Assembly (NCBI RefSeq): GCF_001658025.2
Contig: NZ_CP014007.2
Location: 372,001-436,000 of the forward strand
Source: Kosakonia oryzae
Lineage (GTDB): Bacteria; Pseudomonadota; Gammaproteobacteria; Enterobacterales; Enterobacteriaceae
Length of the DNA stretch: 64,000 nucleotides
Direction: 5' to 3'
In this document: piece after piece, positions 11,603-23,932 of the stretch
Numbering within the stretch: position 1 is the first letter of the stretch
Layout of the letters: each line of letters starts with the position of its first letter
The notes under the pieces: generated by a model
The model's input: only the letters and a program-made list of their open reading frames with translations
Told to the model about the DNA's origin: nothing
Databases searched by the model: none
Program-made: the position numbers and the translations under genes

Positions 11603-13942
11603 TTAGCGTTTTTTACCCATCGCCGCCGCCAGCGCATCCATCATTGCGCTGTTGCCGCCGGGTTGAGGGCTGCGATCCCGCGGTGATTTCGCCGGACGCG
11701 CGCTGTTCCGGTTACCGGCATCACGACTAGCACCATTACCACTGCCGCGACGGCTGTTGCTGTCGCCCGGTTGTTCGTCCAGACGCATGGTTAATGCGAT
11801 ACGTTTACGCGGCAGATCGACCTCCAACACTTTCACCTTCACGATATCGCCCGCTTTCACCACCGTATGCGGATCTTCAACGAACTTATCCGCCAGCGAG
11901 GAGATATGCACCAGCCCGTCCTGATGCACGCCGATATCAACGAACGCGCCAAAGTTGGTGACGTTGGTCACTGCGCCTTCCAGCACCATGCCCGGCAACA
12001 GATCGTTCATGGTTTCGATGCCTTCGGCGAAGGTCGCGGTTTTGAACTCCGGACGCGGGTCGCGGCCCGGTTTCTCCAGCTCTTTGATGATGTCGGTGAC
12101 GGTCGGCACGCCGAACTGCTCGTCGGTAAACTCGGACGGTTTCAGCTTACGTAACTCGGCGCTGTTACCCATCAAATCGCGCAGGGATTGTGCGGTTGCC
12201 GCCAGAATTCGCTCGACCACCGGATAGGTTTCCGGGTGAACGGTGGAAGCATCCAGCGGGTTGTCGCCGTGGTTAATACGCAGGAAGCCTGCGCACTGTT
12301 CAAAGGCTTTCGGCCCAAGGCGGCTCACTTTTAGCAGTTGCTGACGGTTCTGGAACTGACCGTTTTCATCGCGCCATGAGACGATATTTTGCGCCATCAT
12401 GCGGGTTAAACCAGCCACGCGCGTCAGCAGCGGCACCGAGGCGGTATTCAGATCAACGCCGACGGCGTTCACGCAGTCTTCAACGACCGCATCGAGTTTA
12501 CGCGCCAGTTGTGTCTGGCTGACGTCATGCTGATACTGGCCAACGCCGATTGATTTCGGGTCGATTTTCACCAGCTCAGCCAGTGGATCCTGTAAACGGC
12601 GGGCGATAGACACCGCGCCGCGCAGAGAAACGTCGAGATCCGGGAACTCCAGCGCCGCCAGCTCAGAGGCGGAGTAGACTGATGCGCCCGCTTCGCTGAC
12701 AATCACTTTCTGCGCGGTCACTTTCGGGAACTGTTTCTGCACATCGAGGTAAAAACGCTCGGTCTCGCGCGATGCCGTACCATTACCGATCGCCACCAGT
12801 TCGACGTTGTGTTTCTCGCACAGCGCCGCCACAGTAACCGCCGCTTTCGCGGCCTGCCCGGTGTGCGGATAAATCGTGTCGGTTGCGACCAGTTTGCCGG
12901 TGGCATCGACCACCGCCACTTTTACGCCGGTACGCAGGCCCGGATCGAGCCCCATCGTTGCGCGCAGCCCGGCCGGCGCGGCCATCAACAGATCGTGCAG
13001 GTTACGGGCGAAGACGTTAATCGCTTCATCTTCCGCGCGTTCGCGCACGGTACCCATTAATTCTGTTTCCAGATGCATCAGGACCTTAATGCGCCACGTC
13101 CAGCTCACGACGCTACGGCGCCAGCTGTCTGCCGGGGCGTTATTCAGGCGCAGGCCGAGATGGTCGATAATAATCTGCTCGCAGTGGCTCTCTTTCGGCG
13201 GCTCGTCAAACTGTGGATCGGCATTCAGCGCCAGTTGCAGCACGCCCTCATTACGCCCGCGGAACATCGCCAGCGCGCGGTGCGAAGGAACAGTAGAAAC
13301 CGGTTCGTGATGATCGAAATAGTCGCGGAATTTCGCGCCTTCTTCCTCTTTGCCGCTGACCACCGTCGCCACGAGATGGGCGTTTTTCCACAGATAGTCA
13401 CGGACTTTCGCCAGCAGGGCCGCATCCTCAGCAAAGCGCTCCATCAGGATATAACGCGCGCCATCCAGCGCCGCTTTGCTGTCAGCAACACCTTTATCCG
13501 CATCAACAAACGTGGCGGCCAGCGTTTCCGGATCCTGCGACGGGTCATTCCACAGTTGGTCTGCCAGCGGTTCGAGACCGGCTTCAATCGCAATTTGCCC
13601 GCGCGTGCGACGCTTCGGTTTGTAAGGCAGATAGAGGTCTTCGAGTTCGGTTTTGCTCAGCGTACCGTTGATGGCTTTCGCCAGTTCATCGCTGAGTTTG
13701 CCCTGCTCGCCAATCGATTTCAGGATTGCCTGGCGGCGCTCTTCCAGCTCGCGCAGGTAACCAAGGCGGGTTTCGAGCTGACGCAATTGCGTGTCGTCCA
13801 GACCGCCGGTGACCTCTTTACGGTAGCGCGCGATAAACGGCACGGTATTCCCTTCATCAAGCAGGCGAACGGCGGATTCCACCTGTTCGGTTCGTGCCTG
13901 AAGTTCACCCGCAATAATGCGGCAGAGCGAATCATTCATCAT
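11603..13942 (-). CDS. tex: Tex/YhgF RNA-binding S1 domain protein
   Basis: 779-residue cytoplasmic Tex-family protein, a bacterial relative of Spt6 with a role in transcription-linked processes and stress tolerance; its exact biochemistry is not settled. Domains in order: N-terminal helical HTH-like region (1-200), YqgF-type RNase H fold ([17 protein letters not shown], about 330-345), helix-hairpin-helix repeats (500-560), and an S1 domain ([17 protein letters not shown], about 650-720). A low-complexity Gly/Asn/Arg tail ends in AAMGKKR. The start MMNDSL is taken from the E. coli protein; Met codons up to 12 bp upstream are possible and no clear ribosome site decides. Confidence 0.93.
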   Translation of the reverse strand: MMNDSLCRIIAGELQARTEQVESAVRLLDEGNTVPFIARYRKEVTGGLDDTQLRQLETRLGYLRELEERRQAILKSIGEQGKLSDELAKAINGTLSKTELEDLYLPYKPKRRTRGQIAIEAGLEPLADQLWNDPSQDPETLAATFVDADKGVADSKAALDGARYILMERFAEDAALLAKVRDYLWKNAHLVATVVSGKEEEGAKFRDYFDHHEPVSTVPSHRALAMFRGRNEGVLQLALNADPQFDEPPKESHCEQIIIDHLGLRLNNAPADSWRRSVVSWTWRIKVLMHLETELMGTVRERAEDEAINVFARNLHDLLMAAPAGLRATMGLDPGLRTGVKVAVVDATGKLVATDTIYPHTGQAAKAAVTVAALCEKHNVELVAIGNGTASRETERFYLDVQKQFPKVTAQKVIVSEAGASVYSASELAALEFPDLDVSLRGAVSIARRLQDPLAELVKIDPKSIGVGQYQHDVSQTQLARKLDAVVEDCVNAVGVDLNTASVPLLTRVAGLTRMMAQNIVSWRDENGQFQNRQQLLKVSRLGPKAFEQCAGFLRINHGDNPLDASTVHPETYPVVERILAATAQSLRDLMGNSAELRKLKPSEFTDEQFGVPTVTDIIKELEKPGRDPRPEFKTATFAEGIETMNDLLPGMVLEGAVTNVTNFGAFVDIGVHQDGLVHISSLADKFVEDPHTVVKAGDIVKVKVLEVDLPRKRIALTMRLDEQPGDSNSRRGSGNGASRDAGNRNSARPAKSPRDRSPQPGGNSAMMDALAAAMGKKR

Positions 13943-13985
13943 TTCTTTCATCATCTTCTGAACAAAATCAGCGGATAGTTATACG

Positions 13986-14009
13986 GACTGGCACTGTAAA
14001 ATGCCAGTC
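13986..14009. other. Stem-loop between greB and tex
   Basis: GACTGGCA and TGCCAGTC form a perfect 8-bp stem with an 8-nt loop, in the gap between the greB stop and the tex start. There is no T-run, so it is a poor intrinsic terminator; it may protect the greB transcript end. Confidence 0.5.
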
Positions 14010-14041
14010 GCCGGGGTGGTTCCTGGATTGTTCTGTGGCGG

Positions 14042-14515
14042 TTATTTCACATATTCGATTTCGTTGACGTACCAGGTAGCTTCGCCGCCCGGTGTTTGTA
14101 CGACCGCCACATCACCCGCTTCTTTTTTCAGTAGGGCGCGGGCCATCGGCGAATCGATAGAGATGTAATCCTTGCGGCCAAAGATCTCATCGTAGCCAAC
14201 GATGCGAAAGCGCAGAGTATCGCCGTCATCGTTTTCGATCTCCACCCATGCGCCAAAGAAGACTTTGCCTTCCTGCTGCGGTGAATAATCAACAATTTTC
14301 AGGTTTTCCAGGCATTTCGTCAGATAACGAACCCGGCGGTCTATTTCGCGCAGGCGTTTTTTGTTGTACTGATAATCAGCGTTTTCGCTGCGATCGCCCA
14401 GGCTTGCCGCCCAGGTCACTTTTTTCGTGACTTCCGGGCGCTCCTGACGCCAGAGAAAATCGAGTTCCTGCTTCAGTTTGTCATAACCTTCGCGGGTGAT
14501 CAGGGGCGTTTTCAT
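14042..14515 (-). CDS. greB: Transcript cleavage factor GreB
   Basis: 157-residue factor that enters the RNA polymerase secondary channel and stimulates cleavage of backtracked RNA. The N-terminal coiled coil carries the catalytic loop (SLGDRSENADYQYNKKR, with the two acidic residues D and E) and the C-terminal FKBP-like domain runs from about 80. The unbroken coiled coil basic patch and the length fit GreB rather than GreA. The start MKTPLITREGY follows E. coli, eight residues inside the longest frame. It is divergent from ompR. Confidence 0.95.
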   Translation of the reverse strand: MKTPLITREGYDKLKQELDFLWRQERPEVTKKVTWAASLGDRSENADYQYNKKRLREIDRRVRYLTKCLENLKIVDYSPQQEGKVFFGAWVEIENDDGDTLRFRIVGYDEIFGRKDYISIDSPMARALLKKEAGDVAVVQTPGGEATWYVNEIEYVK

Positions 14516-14742
14516 ACTTCGGCCTTCTGTTTGTGACACGCTTTGATGTACAGACTTTACAAACGGTATTGCGTAAAGTGTGGATTAATCATGTTTTATG
14601 TGACGTTGAATGCATATAACTTGCTGTTAAATATGCTTTGTAACAATTTCGACTAGAATTTATACCAGATTTCGCTGGTCGTTAACGCGCACTTTTTTAG
14701 AATACGGAAACAGAAATTTCGGAACCTTTGGGAGTATAAACA
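14516..14742. promoter_or_regulatory. Divergent promoter region greB / ompR
   Basis: 227 bp of AT-rich sequence between the greB and ompR starts. ompR has a ribosome site (gggag, 14731-14735). In E. coli the ompB promoters here are controlled by CRP and IHF; I can see TGTGA-type half-sites (e.g. tatgtgacgttg near 14593) but no complete CRP palindrome. Confidence 0.5.
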
Positions 14743-16811
<2,069 letters not shown>

Positions 16812-16838
16812 AAAAACCCGCCGGATGGCGGGTTTTGT
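16812..16838. terminator. Terminator between envZ and pckA
   Basis: AAACCCGCC-ggat-GGCGGGTTT with A-runs on the left and T-runs on the right, so it can serve both the envZ and pckA transcripts that meet here. Confidence 0.88.
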
Positions 16839-16856
16839 TTCTCTTGCGTAGCCGAA

Positions 16857-18476
16857 TTACAGTTTCGGTCCGGCGCTGACCAGCGCCGCTCCGGCTGCGG
16901 TATCGGTATATTTATCAAAGTTCTCAATAAACAGCTTCGCCAGCTGCGTCGCTTTCTCCTGCCACTGTTCCGGCGATGCGTACGTATTGCGCGGATCGAG
17001 AATGCGAGAATCAACGCCATGTAACGATGTCGGCACCGCCAGGTTGAACATCGGCAGGGTGAGGGTTTCCGCATCGTCCAGCGAACCATCCAGAATCGCG
17101 TCGATAATCGCCCGCGTATCTTTGATGGAGATGCGTTTGCCGGTTCCGTTCCAGCCCGTGTTCACCAGATACGCCTGCGCACCAGCAGCCTGCATCCGTT
17201 TTACCAGCACTTCAGCATACTGCGTCGGGTGCAGCGACAGGAATGCTGCGCCGAAGCAGGCGGAGAAGGTTGGCGTCGGCTCGTTCACGCCGCGCTCTGT
17301 TCCGGCCAGTTTAGCGGTAAAGCCAGAGAGAAAATGGTACTGCGTCTGGCTGGCTGTCAGGCGGGACACCGGCGGTAATACGCCGAACGCGTCAGCGGTC
17401 AGGAAGATCACTCGCGTGGCGTGACCGGCTTTCGACACGGGTTTGACGATGTTGTGAATATGGTAAATCGGATACGACACGCGGGTATTTTCCGTTTTCG
17501 ACGCATCATCAAAATCGATGCTGCCGTCGTCGCGGACGCTGACGTTTTCCAGCAGCGCATCGCGGCGGATGGCGTGGAAGATATCCGGTTCAGCCTCTTC
17601 CGAAAGCCGGATGGTTTTGGCGTAACAGCCGCCTTCAAAGTTGAAGACGCCGTCGTCATCCCAGCCGTGCTCGTCATCGCCGATCAGGCGACGTTTCGGA
17701 TCGGTGGACAAGGTCGTTTTGCCGGTGCCGGAAAGGCCGAAAAAGACTGCAACGTCGCCTTTCTCGCCGACGTTAGCAGAACAGTGCATCGAGGCGATCC
17801 CCTTTAACGGCAACAGGTAGTTCATGATCGAGAACATCCCTTTTTTCATTTCGCCGCCGTACCAGGTTCCGCCGATCAACTGGATGCGTTCGGTCAGGTT
17901 AAAGGCAACGAAATTCTCCGAGTTGAGGCCCTGCTCCTGCCACTGTGGATTGGTGCATTTCGCCCCGTTCATCACGATAAAGTCGGGCTTGAAGCCTGCC
18001 AGCTCCTCATCCGTCGGGCGAATAAACATGTTTTTGACGAAGTGCGCCTGCCAGGCGACCTCGGTGATAAATCTGACTGAAAGACGGCTGTCCGGGTTCG
18101 CGCCGCAAAACGCATCGATAATAAACAGACGCTTGCCGGAGAGTTGCTCCGTCACAAGGCCTTTTAAATGCTTCCAGACTTCCGGCGAGAGCGGTTTGTT
18201 GTCGTTCTTGCCTTTGCCTTTATCGGCCCACCACACGGTGTCGCGGGTGGTTTCATCTCGGACAATGTACTTATCTTTTGGCGAACGGCCGGTAAAAATA
18301 CCGGTGTCGACGGCGACAGCACCAGAATTCGTCAGCACACCACGCTCAAATCCTTCCAGGTCTGGACGGAGCTCTTCCTGATACAGCGTATCGTAATCGG
18401 GGTTGTAGACGACATCCTGAACATCGTTGATACCATAAGCCTTGAGATCTTGCGGGGTTAAGCTCTTAACGCGCAT
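16857..18476 (-). CDS. pckA: ATP-dependent phosphoenolpyruvate carboxykinase
   Basis: 539-residue cytoplasmic enzyme converting oxaloacetate plus ATP to PEP, CO2 and ADP, the committed step of gluconeogenesis from C4 acids. The P-loop ([13 protein letters not shown]), the metal and kinase-2 segment ([21 protein letters not shown]) and the PEPCK signature region are intact. The start MRVKSLTP has a clear taaggag ribosome site; the reading frame stays open 25 codons further upstream but lacks support. It is convergent with envZ. Confidence 0.97.
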   Translation of the reverse strand: MRVKSLTPQDLKAYGINDVQDVVYNPDYDTLYQEELRPDLEGFERGVLTNSGAVAVDTGIFTGRSPKDKYIVRDETTRDTVWWADKGKGKNDNKPLSPEVWKHLKGLVTEQLSGKRLFIIDAFCGANPDSRLSVRFITEVAWQAHFVKNMFIRPTDEELAGFKPDFIVMNGAKCTNPQWQEQGLNSENFVAFNLTERIQLIGGTWYGGEMKKGMFSIMNYLLPLKGIASMHCSANVGEKGDVAVFFGLSGTGKTTLSTDPKRRLIGDDEHGWDDDGVFNFEGGCYAKTIRLSEEAEPDIFHAIRRDALLENVSVRDDGSIDFDDASKTENTRVSYPIYHIHNIVKPVSKAGHATRVIFLTADAFGVLPPVSRLTASQTQYHFLSGFTAKLAGTERGVNEPTPTFSACFGAAFLSLHPTQYAEVLVKRMQAAGAQAYLVNTGWNGTGKRISIKDTRAIIDAILDGSLDDAETLTLPMFNLAVPTSLHGVDSRILDPRNTYASPEQWQEKATQLAKLFIENFDKYTDTAAGAALVSAGPKL

Positions 18477-18773
18477 GTCACTACTCCTTAGCCAATTGTA
18501 CTGCCTGAAATTGTAGGGTTGTTTATCGCCGCTTACCCGGACGATGTTCATAGATTTTCGAATCCCGATAAAGCTGACTTCTGCAAAACGCTGTTATTTG
18601 CGTCAATTAGCGAGATGTATTGTGGCAAAAACAGTGACAATAATCGGGAAAATGTTCCCAAAAGGCTATAAGCCGATATTTTTAACCGTCACTTTGTGAG
18701 TGTAATCGCTTTCATGAAAGAAAATTACGTAAGGATTACATTTGTGATTTTAGCGGAAACGTGACGTGTAATG
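18477..18773. promoter_or_regulatory. pckA upstream region
   Basis: About 300 bp between hslO and pckA without a gene. It is AT-rich, holds a 12-bp palindrome CTTTCATGAAAG at 18709-18720 and isolated TGTGA half-sites at 18695 and 18744. E. coli K-12 has yhgE in this interval; no trace of it is seen here. Confidence 0.45.
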
Positions 18774-18798
18774 CAAAAAATGCCGCCCGAGGGCGGCA
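18774..18798 (-). terminator. Terminator after hslO
   Basis: TGCCGCC-CGAG-GGCGGCA with a run of six T on the minus strand after the stem. It lies just past the hslO stop. Confidence 0.82.
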
Positions 18799-18812
18799 TG
18801 AGGGAAGGGGAA

Positions 18813-19691
18813 TTAATGAACCTGCGGGTCGGCCGGAGAGGCGTTATTGCGGATCTCCGCAATATCCATCGCATTAAACAGATAGTGATTGCCGCAGTAA
18901 TCGCAGTGCATATCGATTTCACCTTCTTCGGCAATAATGCTGTCCACTTCTTCATCCGGCAGCGTTTTCAGCGACGCAGCGCATCGTTCACGCGAACAGG
19001 TGCATTTAAATTCAACGTCCTGCGGATCGTACAGCGTGACCTCTTCTTCATGGTACAGACGCCATAACACATCTTCTGCCGCCAGGGAGAACAGCTCTTC
19101 CGCTTTTACCGTTTCAGTCAGAACCGCCAGGTGTTCAAAATCGTTGGCCTGGGTTTCCTGCGCGGGCAGTACCTGCAGCAGCATACCGCCAGCCGCCAGT
19201 TGGCCATCCACTTCACTCGTGCGGATGAACAGGCGGGTCGGCAGCTGTTCTGAACGCATAAAGTAATCTTCCAGGCACGCCGCCAGCGTATCGCCTTCGA
19301 GGCCAACCACGCCCTGATAACGCTCGCCCTCTTCCGGCGTAATGGTGATCACCAGATAGCCGTTACCCACCAGCGTTTTCAGATCGGCATCGGCCGGGAC
19401 GTCGCCCTGCACGCGGGCAACGCCGCGCATTTGCTGGCGGTTGTTACCGTTGATCACCGCAAGATTCATCGGGCCATCGCCCTGCAACTGCACGGTAATA
19501 TCGCCGGCGAATTTCAGGGTGGCGGTCAGCAGGCTGGTCGCAACCAACAGTTCACCGAGCAGCGTTTTTACCGGCAGCGGATAGTTATGGTTTTCCAGTA
19601 CCTGTTTCCAGGTGTTGGAAACAGTCACCAGTTCGCCGCGCACGGCATAATTTTCAAACAGATAGCGGTGTAATTGGTCTTGATTGGCCAT
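18813..19691 (-). CDS. hslO: Redox-regulated holdase chaperone Hsp33
   Basis: 292-residue cytoplasmic chaperone activated by oxidative unfolding. The C-terminal zinc and redox switch carries the CxC-CxxC motif: KCTCSRER near 232-234 and HCDYCGNH near 265-268. The N-terminal holdase domain is intact and the length equals E. coli Hsp33. It follows hslR by 24 bp on the same strand, giving an hslRO unit typical of heat-shock expression; I see no separate promoter between them. Confidence 0.97.
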   Translation of the reverse strand: MANQDQLHRYLFENYAVRGELVTVSNTWKQVLENHNYPLPVKTLLGELLVATSLLTATLKFAGDITVQLQGDGPMNLAVINGNNRQQMRGVARVQGDVPADADLKTLVGNGYLVITITPEEGERYQGVVGLEGDTLAACLEDYFMRSEQLPTRLFIRTSEVDGQLAAGGMLLQVLPAQETQANDFEHLAVLTETVKAEELFSLAAEDVLWRLYHEEEVTLYDPQDVEFKCTCSRERCAASLKTLPDEEVDSIIAEEGEIDMHCDYCGNHYLFNAMDIAEIRNNASPADPQVH

Positions 19692-19715
19692 GATTATCTC
19701 TCTTGCAGGTGCGCG

Positions 19716-20120
19716 TTACTCGCTGCCACCAGATTTAAATTTCAGCAGATCGCGGCGCTCTTTTTTGTCCGGTCGGCGATCGGGGTGCGGCATTGTCAGC
19801 GCGTTCAGCTTACGCGCCAGCGCCATTTTTTCACGTTTCTCAATACTTTCAGCCGTCTCTTCATACAGCTCAACGGCTTCAGTTGCCGGGCGGCGCTGAT
19901 CCGTCACGCCTTTGACGACCACGGTACGTTCGTCGTTTCCCTGGCGCAGCGTGAGCGTGGCATTCAGCTCGACGATTTTACTCGGCTTGCTGCGCTGACC
20001 GTTGTAATGCACTTTGCCGCCTTCAATCATCTCGCGGGCGAGGGCGCGGGTTTTATAAAAACGCGCCACCCACAGCCATTTATCCAGACGGACTTCTTGC
20101 GCGGGCTGCTGTTTCATCAC
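19716..20120 (-). CDS. hslR: Heat shock protein Hsp15 (S4 domain)
   Basis: 134-residue RNA-binding heat-shock protein that binds free 50S subunits carrying stalled nascent chains and helps recycle them. The S4 domain lies at about 9-70 (VRLDKWLWVARFYKTRALAREMI region). The C-terminal third is a basic tail rich in Lys/Arg (PHPDRRPDKKERRDLLKF). Its start overlaps the yrfG stop by 4 bp. Confidence 0.95.
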   Translation of the reverse strand: MMKQQPAQEVRLDKWLWVARFYKTRALAREMIEGGKVHYNGQRSKPSKIVELNATLTLRQGNDERTVVVKGVTDQRRPATEAVELYEETAESIEKREKMALARKLNALTMPHPDRRPDKKERRDLLKFKSGGSE

Positions 20121-20794
20121 ATCTCCTTGAGAAGTGAGGGGATCAGATAACGGTAGTCATTGGTTCCAGGGTGGCGCAGATAGCGTTTATCTGCCAGCCC
20201 GGAATCCGGGTTCGTCACGCCAAGGCAGTAACGAATGCCAAAGGTTGCTGCTGCATCGAGAATCGGTTCGCTGTCGTCGATAAACAGCGTCCGTTCGGCA
20301 CATAGCCCGGTCTCTTTCGCTACGGCCTGCCACAGGCGCTGATCCTCTTTCGGATAACCAAATGTATGGGTGGAAAGTAATAAATCAAGGTGCGAAGCCA
20401 GACCCGTATGCTCAAGCTTGACGGCAAGATTGTGCGGGTGCGCATTGGTCAGCAGAATACGGCGCTTACCGCTTTTTTTCAGCGCATCCAGAAAAGGCAC
20501 CGTATCTTCACGCAGCACTGCGCGCGGCCCTTGCTGTGTCGTCATCGCACAAATATCCAGTCCGAGACGTTCGCTCCAGTAATCCAGACAGTACCAGTTT
20601 AGCGTATGCTGCACTGCGTGATACTCCTGGCGAAGAACGTTCTGCGCTTCCTCTGGCGTTAGCCCTTGCTGAGCGGCGAAAGTTTCTGGCACCAGTTTTT
20701 GCCAGAAAAAGTTATCAAACGCCAGATCAAGCAAAGTGCCGTCCATATCCAGCAGAACGGTATCAACGTCCTGCCATGCAATATCAAGGTGCAT
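20117..20794 (-). CDS. yrfG: HAD-family GMP/IMP nucleotidase YrfG
   Basis: 225-residue haloacid-dehalogenase-type phosphatase; the E. coli enzyme hydrolyses GMP and IMP. Motif I is LLDMDGTLLD, motif II is ILLTNAHP, motif III Lys lies in GYPKEDQRLW, and motif IV is LFIDDSEPILDAA. The start MHLDIAWQDVDTV is placed by alignment to the E. coli protein; the frame is open 14 codons further upstream. Between igaA and hslR on the same strand, as in E. coli. Confidence 0.9.
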   Translation of the reverse strand: MHLDIAWQDVDTVLLDMDGTLLDLAFDNFFWQKLVPETFAAQQGLTPEEAQNVLRQEYHAVQHTLNWYCLDYWSERLGLDICAMTTQQGPRAVLREDTVPFLDALKKSGKRRILLTNAHPHNLAVKLEHTGLASHLDLLLSTHTFGYPKEDQRLWQAVAKETGLCAERTLFIDDSEPILDAAATFGIRYCLGVTNPDSGLADKRYLRHPGTNDYRYLIPSLLKEM

Positions 20795-20857
20795 TAAAAC
20801 TCCAGCCAGGGGAAAACGTGCGCGACAGATTAACACAGCTCACGTTGCGGATGGTTA

Positions 20858-22990
20858 TCAGGTAAGGCTGTCCTGCGTAGGAAGCAGGCGCGGATTCAGG
20901 CAGCTTTCGTAATACTGCGTAATCTCTTCGAGGCGCGTACGGTTACGCTGGTAGCGACGCAGCGCCAGCACGCCGTTATAGAGGCAACAAATGACCATGG
21001 CAAACAGCAGTAGTGTTGTTCCGGCGTAGCGCCACAAGCCCGTAGCATCCGGCATGCGGTGCAGGCTAATGTGCCGGGTACCGTTGGCGTCGGTATAGAT
21101 ATTGGTAATGATCCCTTCAGCGTGGAACGGCGTCTGCATCAGCATCTGCGCCAGCCGTTGAAACTCGGTCCACTGTTCCTGCGCCGGGTAGTCATACAGC
21201 GCAATTGGCGGCCAGGGCTGATCCACCAGCTCGTTACCCTCTTCGCTAATAATCAGGAACCCGCCCGGCGCCGGGCTGTTCAGCGCCTGTGCGGCACGGG
21301 TTGTCTCGCGCAGGATAAAAGGTGCGGTTGAGGTGGTCACCAGATTATCCAGAGATTCGGCGCTCACCGGACGCAGTAGCACGTTAACACCGGTCAGCTT
21401 GCCATCGCTGGCGCGTTTGGTCAGCGTATCCCAGTCTTTACTGTTTCCGAGGTTTACCAGTGCATTTTTTAACCTCAGACAATCATCTTCTGCTGAGCAT
21501 AAATCTTTGGTTTTCAGTACGATATCAGCAAAATCATCCAGCAAGACCATACCCGACTTTTGAATAGCTGAGCGTAGCACCGGGCTAACACGTGAATCAT
21601 CTTCGGCTGTCGGGTGTAGCTGACGGCTCACTGCTTGTGCAAGTGCAGTGGCTTTGGTCACGGTATCCGATTCCGGCAAGGGCAGTGGGGGGGCGTTATT
21701 CCAGATAATCTGCGAACAGTCGAACGGCGTAAATGGCGATATCTGGCGCGATGACCAGTTTTGCGTGTGGATGTTGCACATGCCGGTACCGCTGATCCGC
21801 AGCGTATCGCCGATGCGCAATCCGGCGGATTCAAGCTGATTAACGCTGCTCGCTTCGATAGTTTGCGCGCCTTTAATCCACGAAACGGTGAATTTGATCG
21901 GCATGTCCAGCGGCACCCAAATCAGCAGCATCGCCACCACCACCAGCGAACCGGTGGCGATCACCGCACTGCGCACCCAGTGCTGCAACGGGAAATTTTT
22001 CACTTCGTCATGCAGGGACAAAAAGCGTCCCTGGCGAACAACATGGCGATCCAGATAAATATCGATATCTGTTTGCTGACCGAGATCGCGAGTGATAAAG
22101 GGCTGCCAGTGGCGGGGATAAATCAGATCGATAATCCCCAGAGAGATGTTATTCATCTGCTCCTGATTGTTTTCACCGAACAGCCCCCAGCGCTTTGGCG
22201 TACCGCGCAAACAATGAATTTCGCGCAGCGTGTTTTTCGCCGGCGGCGCATACAGCCCCCACATCCCCGCAGCGAACAGCATCACGGCGCCGCCCGCCAG
22301 CCACGGAACGAAAACCTCCGGCGCCGCCAGACAGAAGAAAAAGAGTAAAAAAGAGGCGCAGATCAGCAACGCTTCACGCATACCATCCGGGCGGCTTAAT
22401 GAGTACTCTTCCGGTGTTTCACGGCGAATATTCAGCAGCTCTATCTGTTCTGTCTCTTCGCCGCGAATAGCGGAACGTGTGGACGATACGAGCTCCAGCT
22501 CGCCGCTGCGCTCTTCCTGCATATATTCGCTAAGCGTATGGCCGTTTAACGAAATGATCAGCGGCATGGAATCGGTGCGGATCAGCTCAACATTGTTCTC
22601 ATCGGTAATGTATTGCTCCCAGGAGGGCGGCAGATGCACTTCGACAGAATCGAGATAGTAGCGCCATTTGTTGGGAGCATCGGTGGTGATGCCATAACGC
22701 GTGATCGAGTGCGAGACAAACAGGACGGTGTTGCTTTGAGCATTGAGTTTGATGGAGACCGGCGCAGCCGTAGCGCCCGTTGGGCCTGGCGTATTTTGTA
22801 TACGGGAAAGCGCGTCCAGGTAGCGCTCAACAGCATCGCGCTCCTCTGGCAAGAGTTTACGGGTTGTCGCGCCGGTAAATGCCTGTAAATGAGGCAACCT
22901 GTACCGGCGTTGAGACCTGAACCTGAAAATCCATCCAGCGAGGAATGCGCAGGCCAGCATAGCAGCGAAAAAAATCAAAATGGTGCTCAT
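20858..22990 (-). CDS. igaA: Intracellular growth attenuator IgaA (YrfF), Rcs brake
   Basis: 710-residue inner-membrane protein that represses the Rcs envelope-stress phosphorelay. It is known to contact RcsD and to receive the RcsF signal in the periplasm, and it is essential unless Rcs is inactive. Membrane segments visible at about 3-21, a pair at about 207-245, one at about 340-360, and one near 655-675. The large periplasmic region between the last two holds two Cys pairs. Matches E. coli YrfF in length (711). Transcribed before yrfG on the same strand. Confidence 0.93.
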   Translation of the reverse strand: MSTILIFFAAMLACAFLAGWIFRFRSQRRYRLPHLQAFTGATTRKLLPEERDAVERYLDALSRIQNTPGPTGATAAPVSIKLNAQSNTVLFVSHSITRYGITTDAPNKWRYYLDSVEVHLPPSWEQYITDENNVELIRTDSMPLIISLNGHTLSEYMQEERSGELELVSSTRSAIRGEETEQIELLNIRRETPEEYSLSRPDGMREALLICASFLLFFFCLAAPEVFVPWLAGGAVMLFAAGMWGLYAPPAKNTLREIHCLRGTPKRWGLFGENNQEQMNNISLGIIDLIYPRHWQPFITRDLGQQTDIDIYLDRHVVRQGRFLSLHDEVKNFPLQHWVRSAVIATGSLVVVAMLLIWVPLDMPIKFTVSWIKGAQTIEASSVNQLESAGLRIGDTLRISGTGMCNIHTQNWSSRQISPFTPFDCSQIIWNNAPPLPLPESDTVTKATALAQAVSRQLHPTAEDDSRVSPVLRSAIQKSGMVLLDDFADIVLKTKDLCSAEDDCLRLKNALVNLGNSKDWDTLTKRASDGKLTGVNVLLRPVSAESLDNLVTTSTAPFILRETTRAAQALNSPAPGGFLIISEEGNELVDQPWPPIALYDYPAQEQWTEFQRLAQMLMQTPFHAEGIITNIYTDANGTRHISLHRMPDATGLWRYAGTTLLLFAMVICCLYNGVLALRRYQRNRTRLEEITQYYESCLNPRLLPTQDSLT

Positions 22991-23305
22991 GCTTTCCCCA
23001 TCTTACTTTTTCTAACAGGTGTAGTCAGTTGCACCCTTCCTGTAAACATTTAATGTGGCTGGCCGCTGTAAGCAAGAAATTACTTGAGAATTTTTAAGCG
23101 CATACCATTGCGAGAAAGAATAGCAAAACCACCCAAGCGGGAATATCAGCAAATTCTTAGTTTTAAATCAACCTATTGACTTTTTTGATAAATTGGGGTT
23201 GCTTTCAGAGAGGTTACAAGAATGTAAATTAGCGGCGATTGACATTGCCGAAACAGTGCGTAGTGTCGCACAATAACGTAAGTTTCTCTGCAAAGACCGA
23301 TAATA
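22991..23305. promoter_or_regulatory. Divergent promoter region igaA / nudE
   Basis: 315 bp without a gene between divergent starts. A plausible sigma-70 promoter for nudE is TTGACA-N16-TAGTGT at 23239-23266, about 40 bp before its start codon. No other structured element was recognised. Confidence 0.5.
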
Positions 23306-23866
23306 ATGAGCAAATCATTGCAAAAACCCACCATTCTTAACGTAGAAACGGTCGCCTCTTCACGACTTTTTAACGTTGAAAGCGTGGATCTGGAGTTCAG
23401 CAACGGTGTGCGCCGTGTTTACGAGCGCATGCGTCCCTCTACGCACGAAGCAGTAATGATTGTGCCGATTGTGGACGAGCACCTGATTCTGATCCGCGAA
23501 TACGCCGTTGGAACCGAATCTTACGAGCTGGGGTTTTCCAAAGGGCTTATCGATCCCGGTGAGAGTATATACGAAGCGGCGAACCGTGAGTTAAAAGAAG
23601 AAGTAGGATTTGGCGCAAAAGAGCTTACTTTCCTGAAAAAACTCAGTATGGCCCCCTCCTATTTCTCCAGCAAGATGAACATTATCGTGGCGGAAGATCT
23701 TTATCCGGAGTCGCTGCCGGGCGATGAACCGGAGCCGCTGCCGCAGGTGCGCTGGCCGCTGAAGCACTTGATGGATTTGCTGGAAGACCCGGATTTCAAT
23801 GAAGCCCGCAATGTCAGCGCGCTGTTTTTAGTGCGTGAATGGCTAAAAGGGCAGGGTCGGCTCTGA
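23306..23866 (+). CDS. nudE: ADP-compounds hydrolase NudE (Nudix)
   Basis: 186-residue Nudix hydrolase acting on ADP-ribose, Ap3A and NADH-type substrates. The full Nudix box, GX5EX7REUXEEXGU, is present as the stretch from GLIDPGE through REL to KEEVGF at about residues 84-106. Stands alone, divergent from igaA and convergent with mrcA, with a shared bidirectional terminator. Confidence 0.95.
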   Translation: MSKSLQKPTILNVETVASSRLFNVESVDLEFSNGVRRVYERMRPSTHEAVMIVPIVDEHLILIREYAVGTESYELGFSKGLIDPGESIYEAANRELKEEVGFGAKELTFLKKLSMAPSYFSSKMNIIVAEDLYPESLPGDEPEPLPQVRWPLKHLMDLLEDPDFNEARNVSALFLVREWLKGQGRL

Positions 23867-23884
23867 CGGCACAAAATCATAAAT

Positions 23885-23910
23885 AAAAAGGGCGCCGCAG
23901 CGCCCTTTTT
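23885..23910. terminator. Bidirectional terminator nudE / mrcA
   Basis: AAAAAGGGCGC-cgca-GCGCCCTTTTT, a perfect 11-bp stem with A and T runs on both sides, between the two convergent stops. Confidence 0.92.
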
Positions 23911-23932
23911 GCTTTCCTGGGTTCACGCGCTA

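Noticed and set aside
13073-13978. Long open frame (about 300 codons) antisense to tex
   Set aside because: It mirrors the tex coding frame, has no ribosome site or recognisable protein motif, and tex is a well-supported conserved gene. Long antisense frames are expected in GC-rich genes.
18709-18720. Palindrome CTTTCATGAAAG as a Cra site for pckA
   Set aside because: It does not fit the Cra consensus (TGAAACGTTTCA), and a 12-bp palindrome is not rare enough alone.
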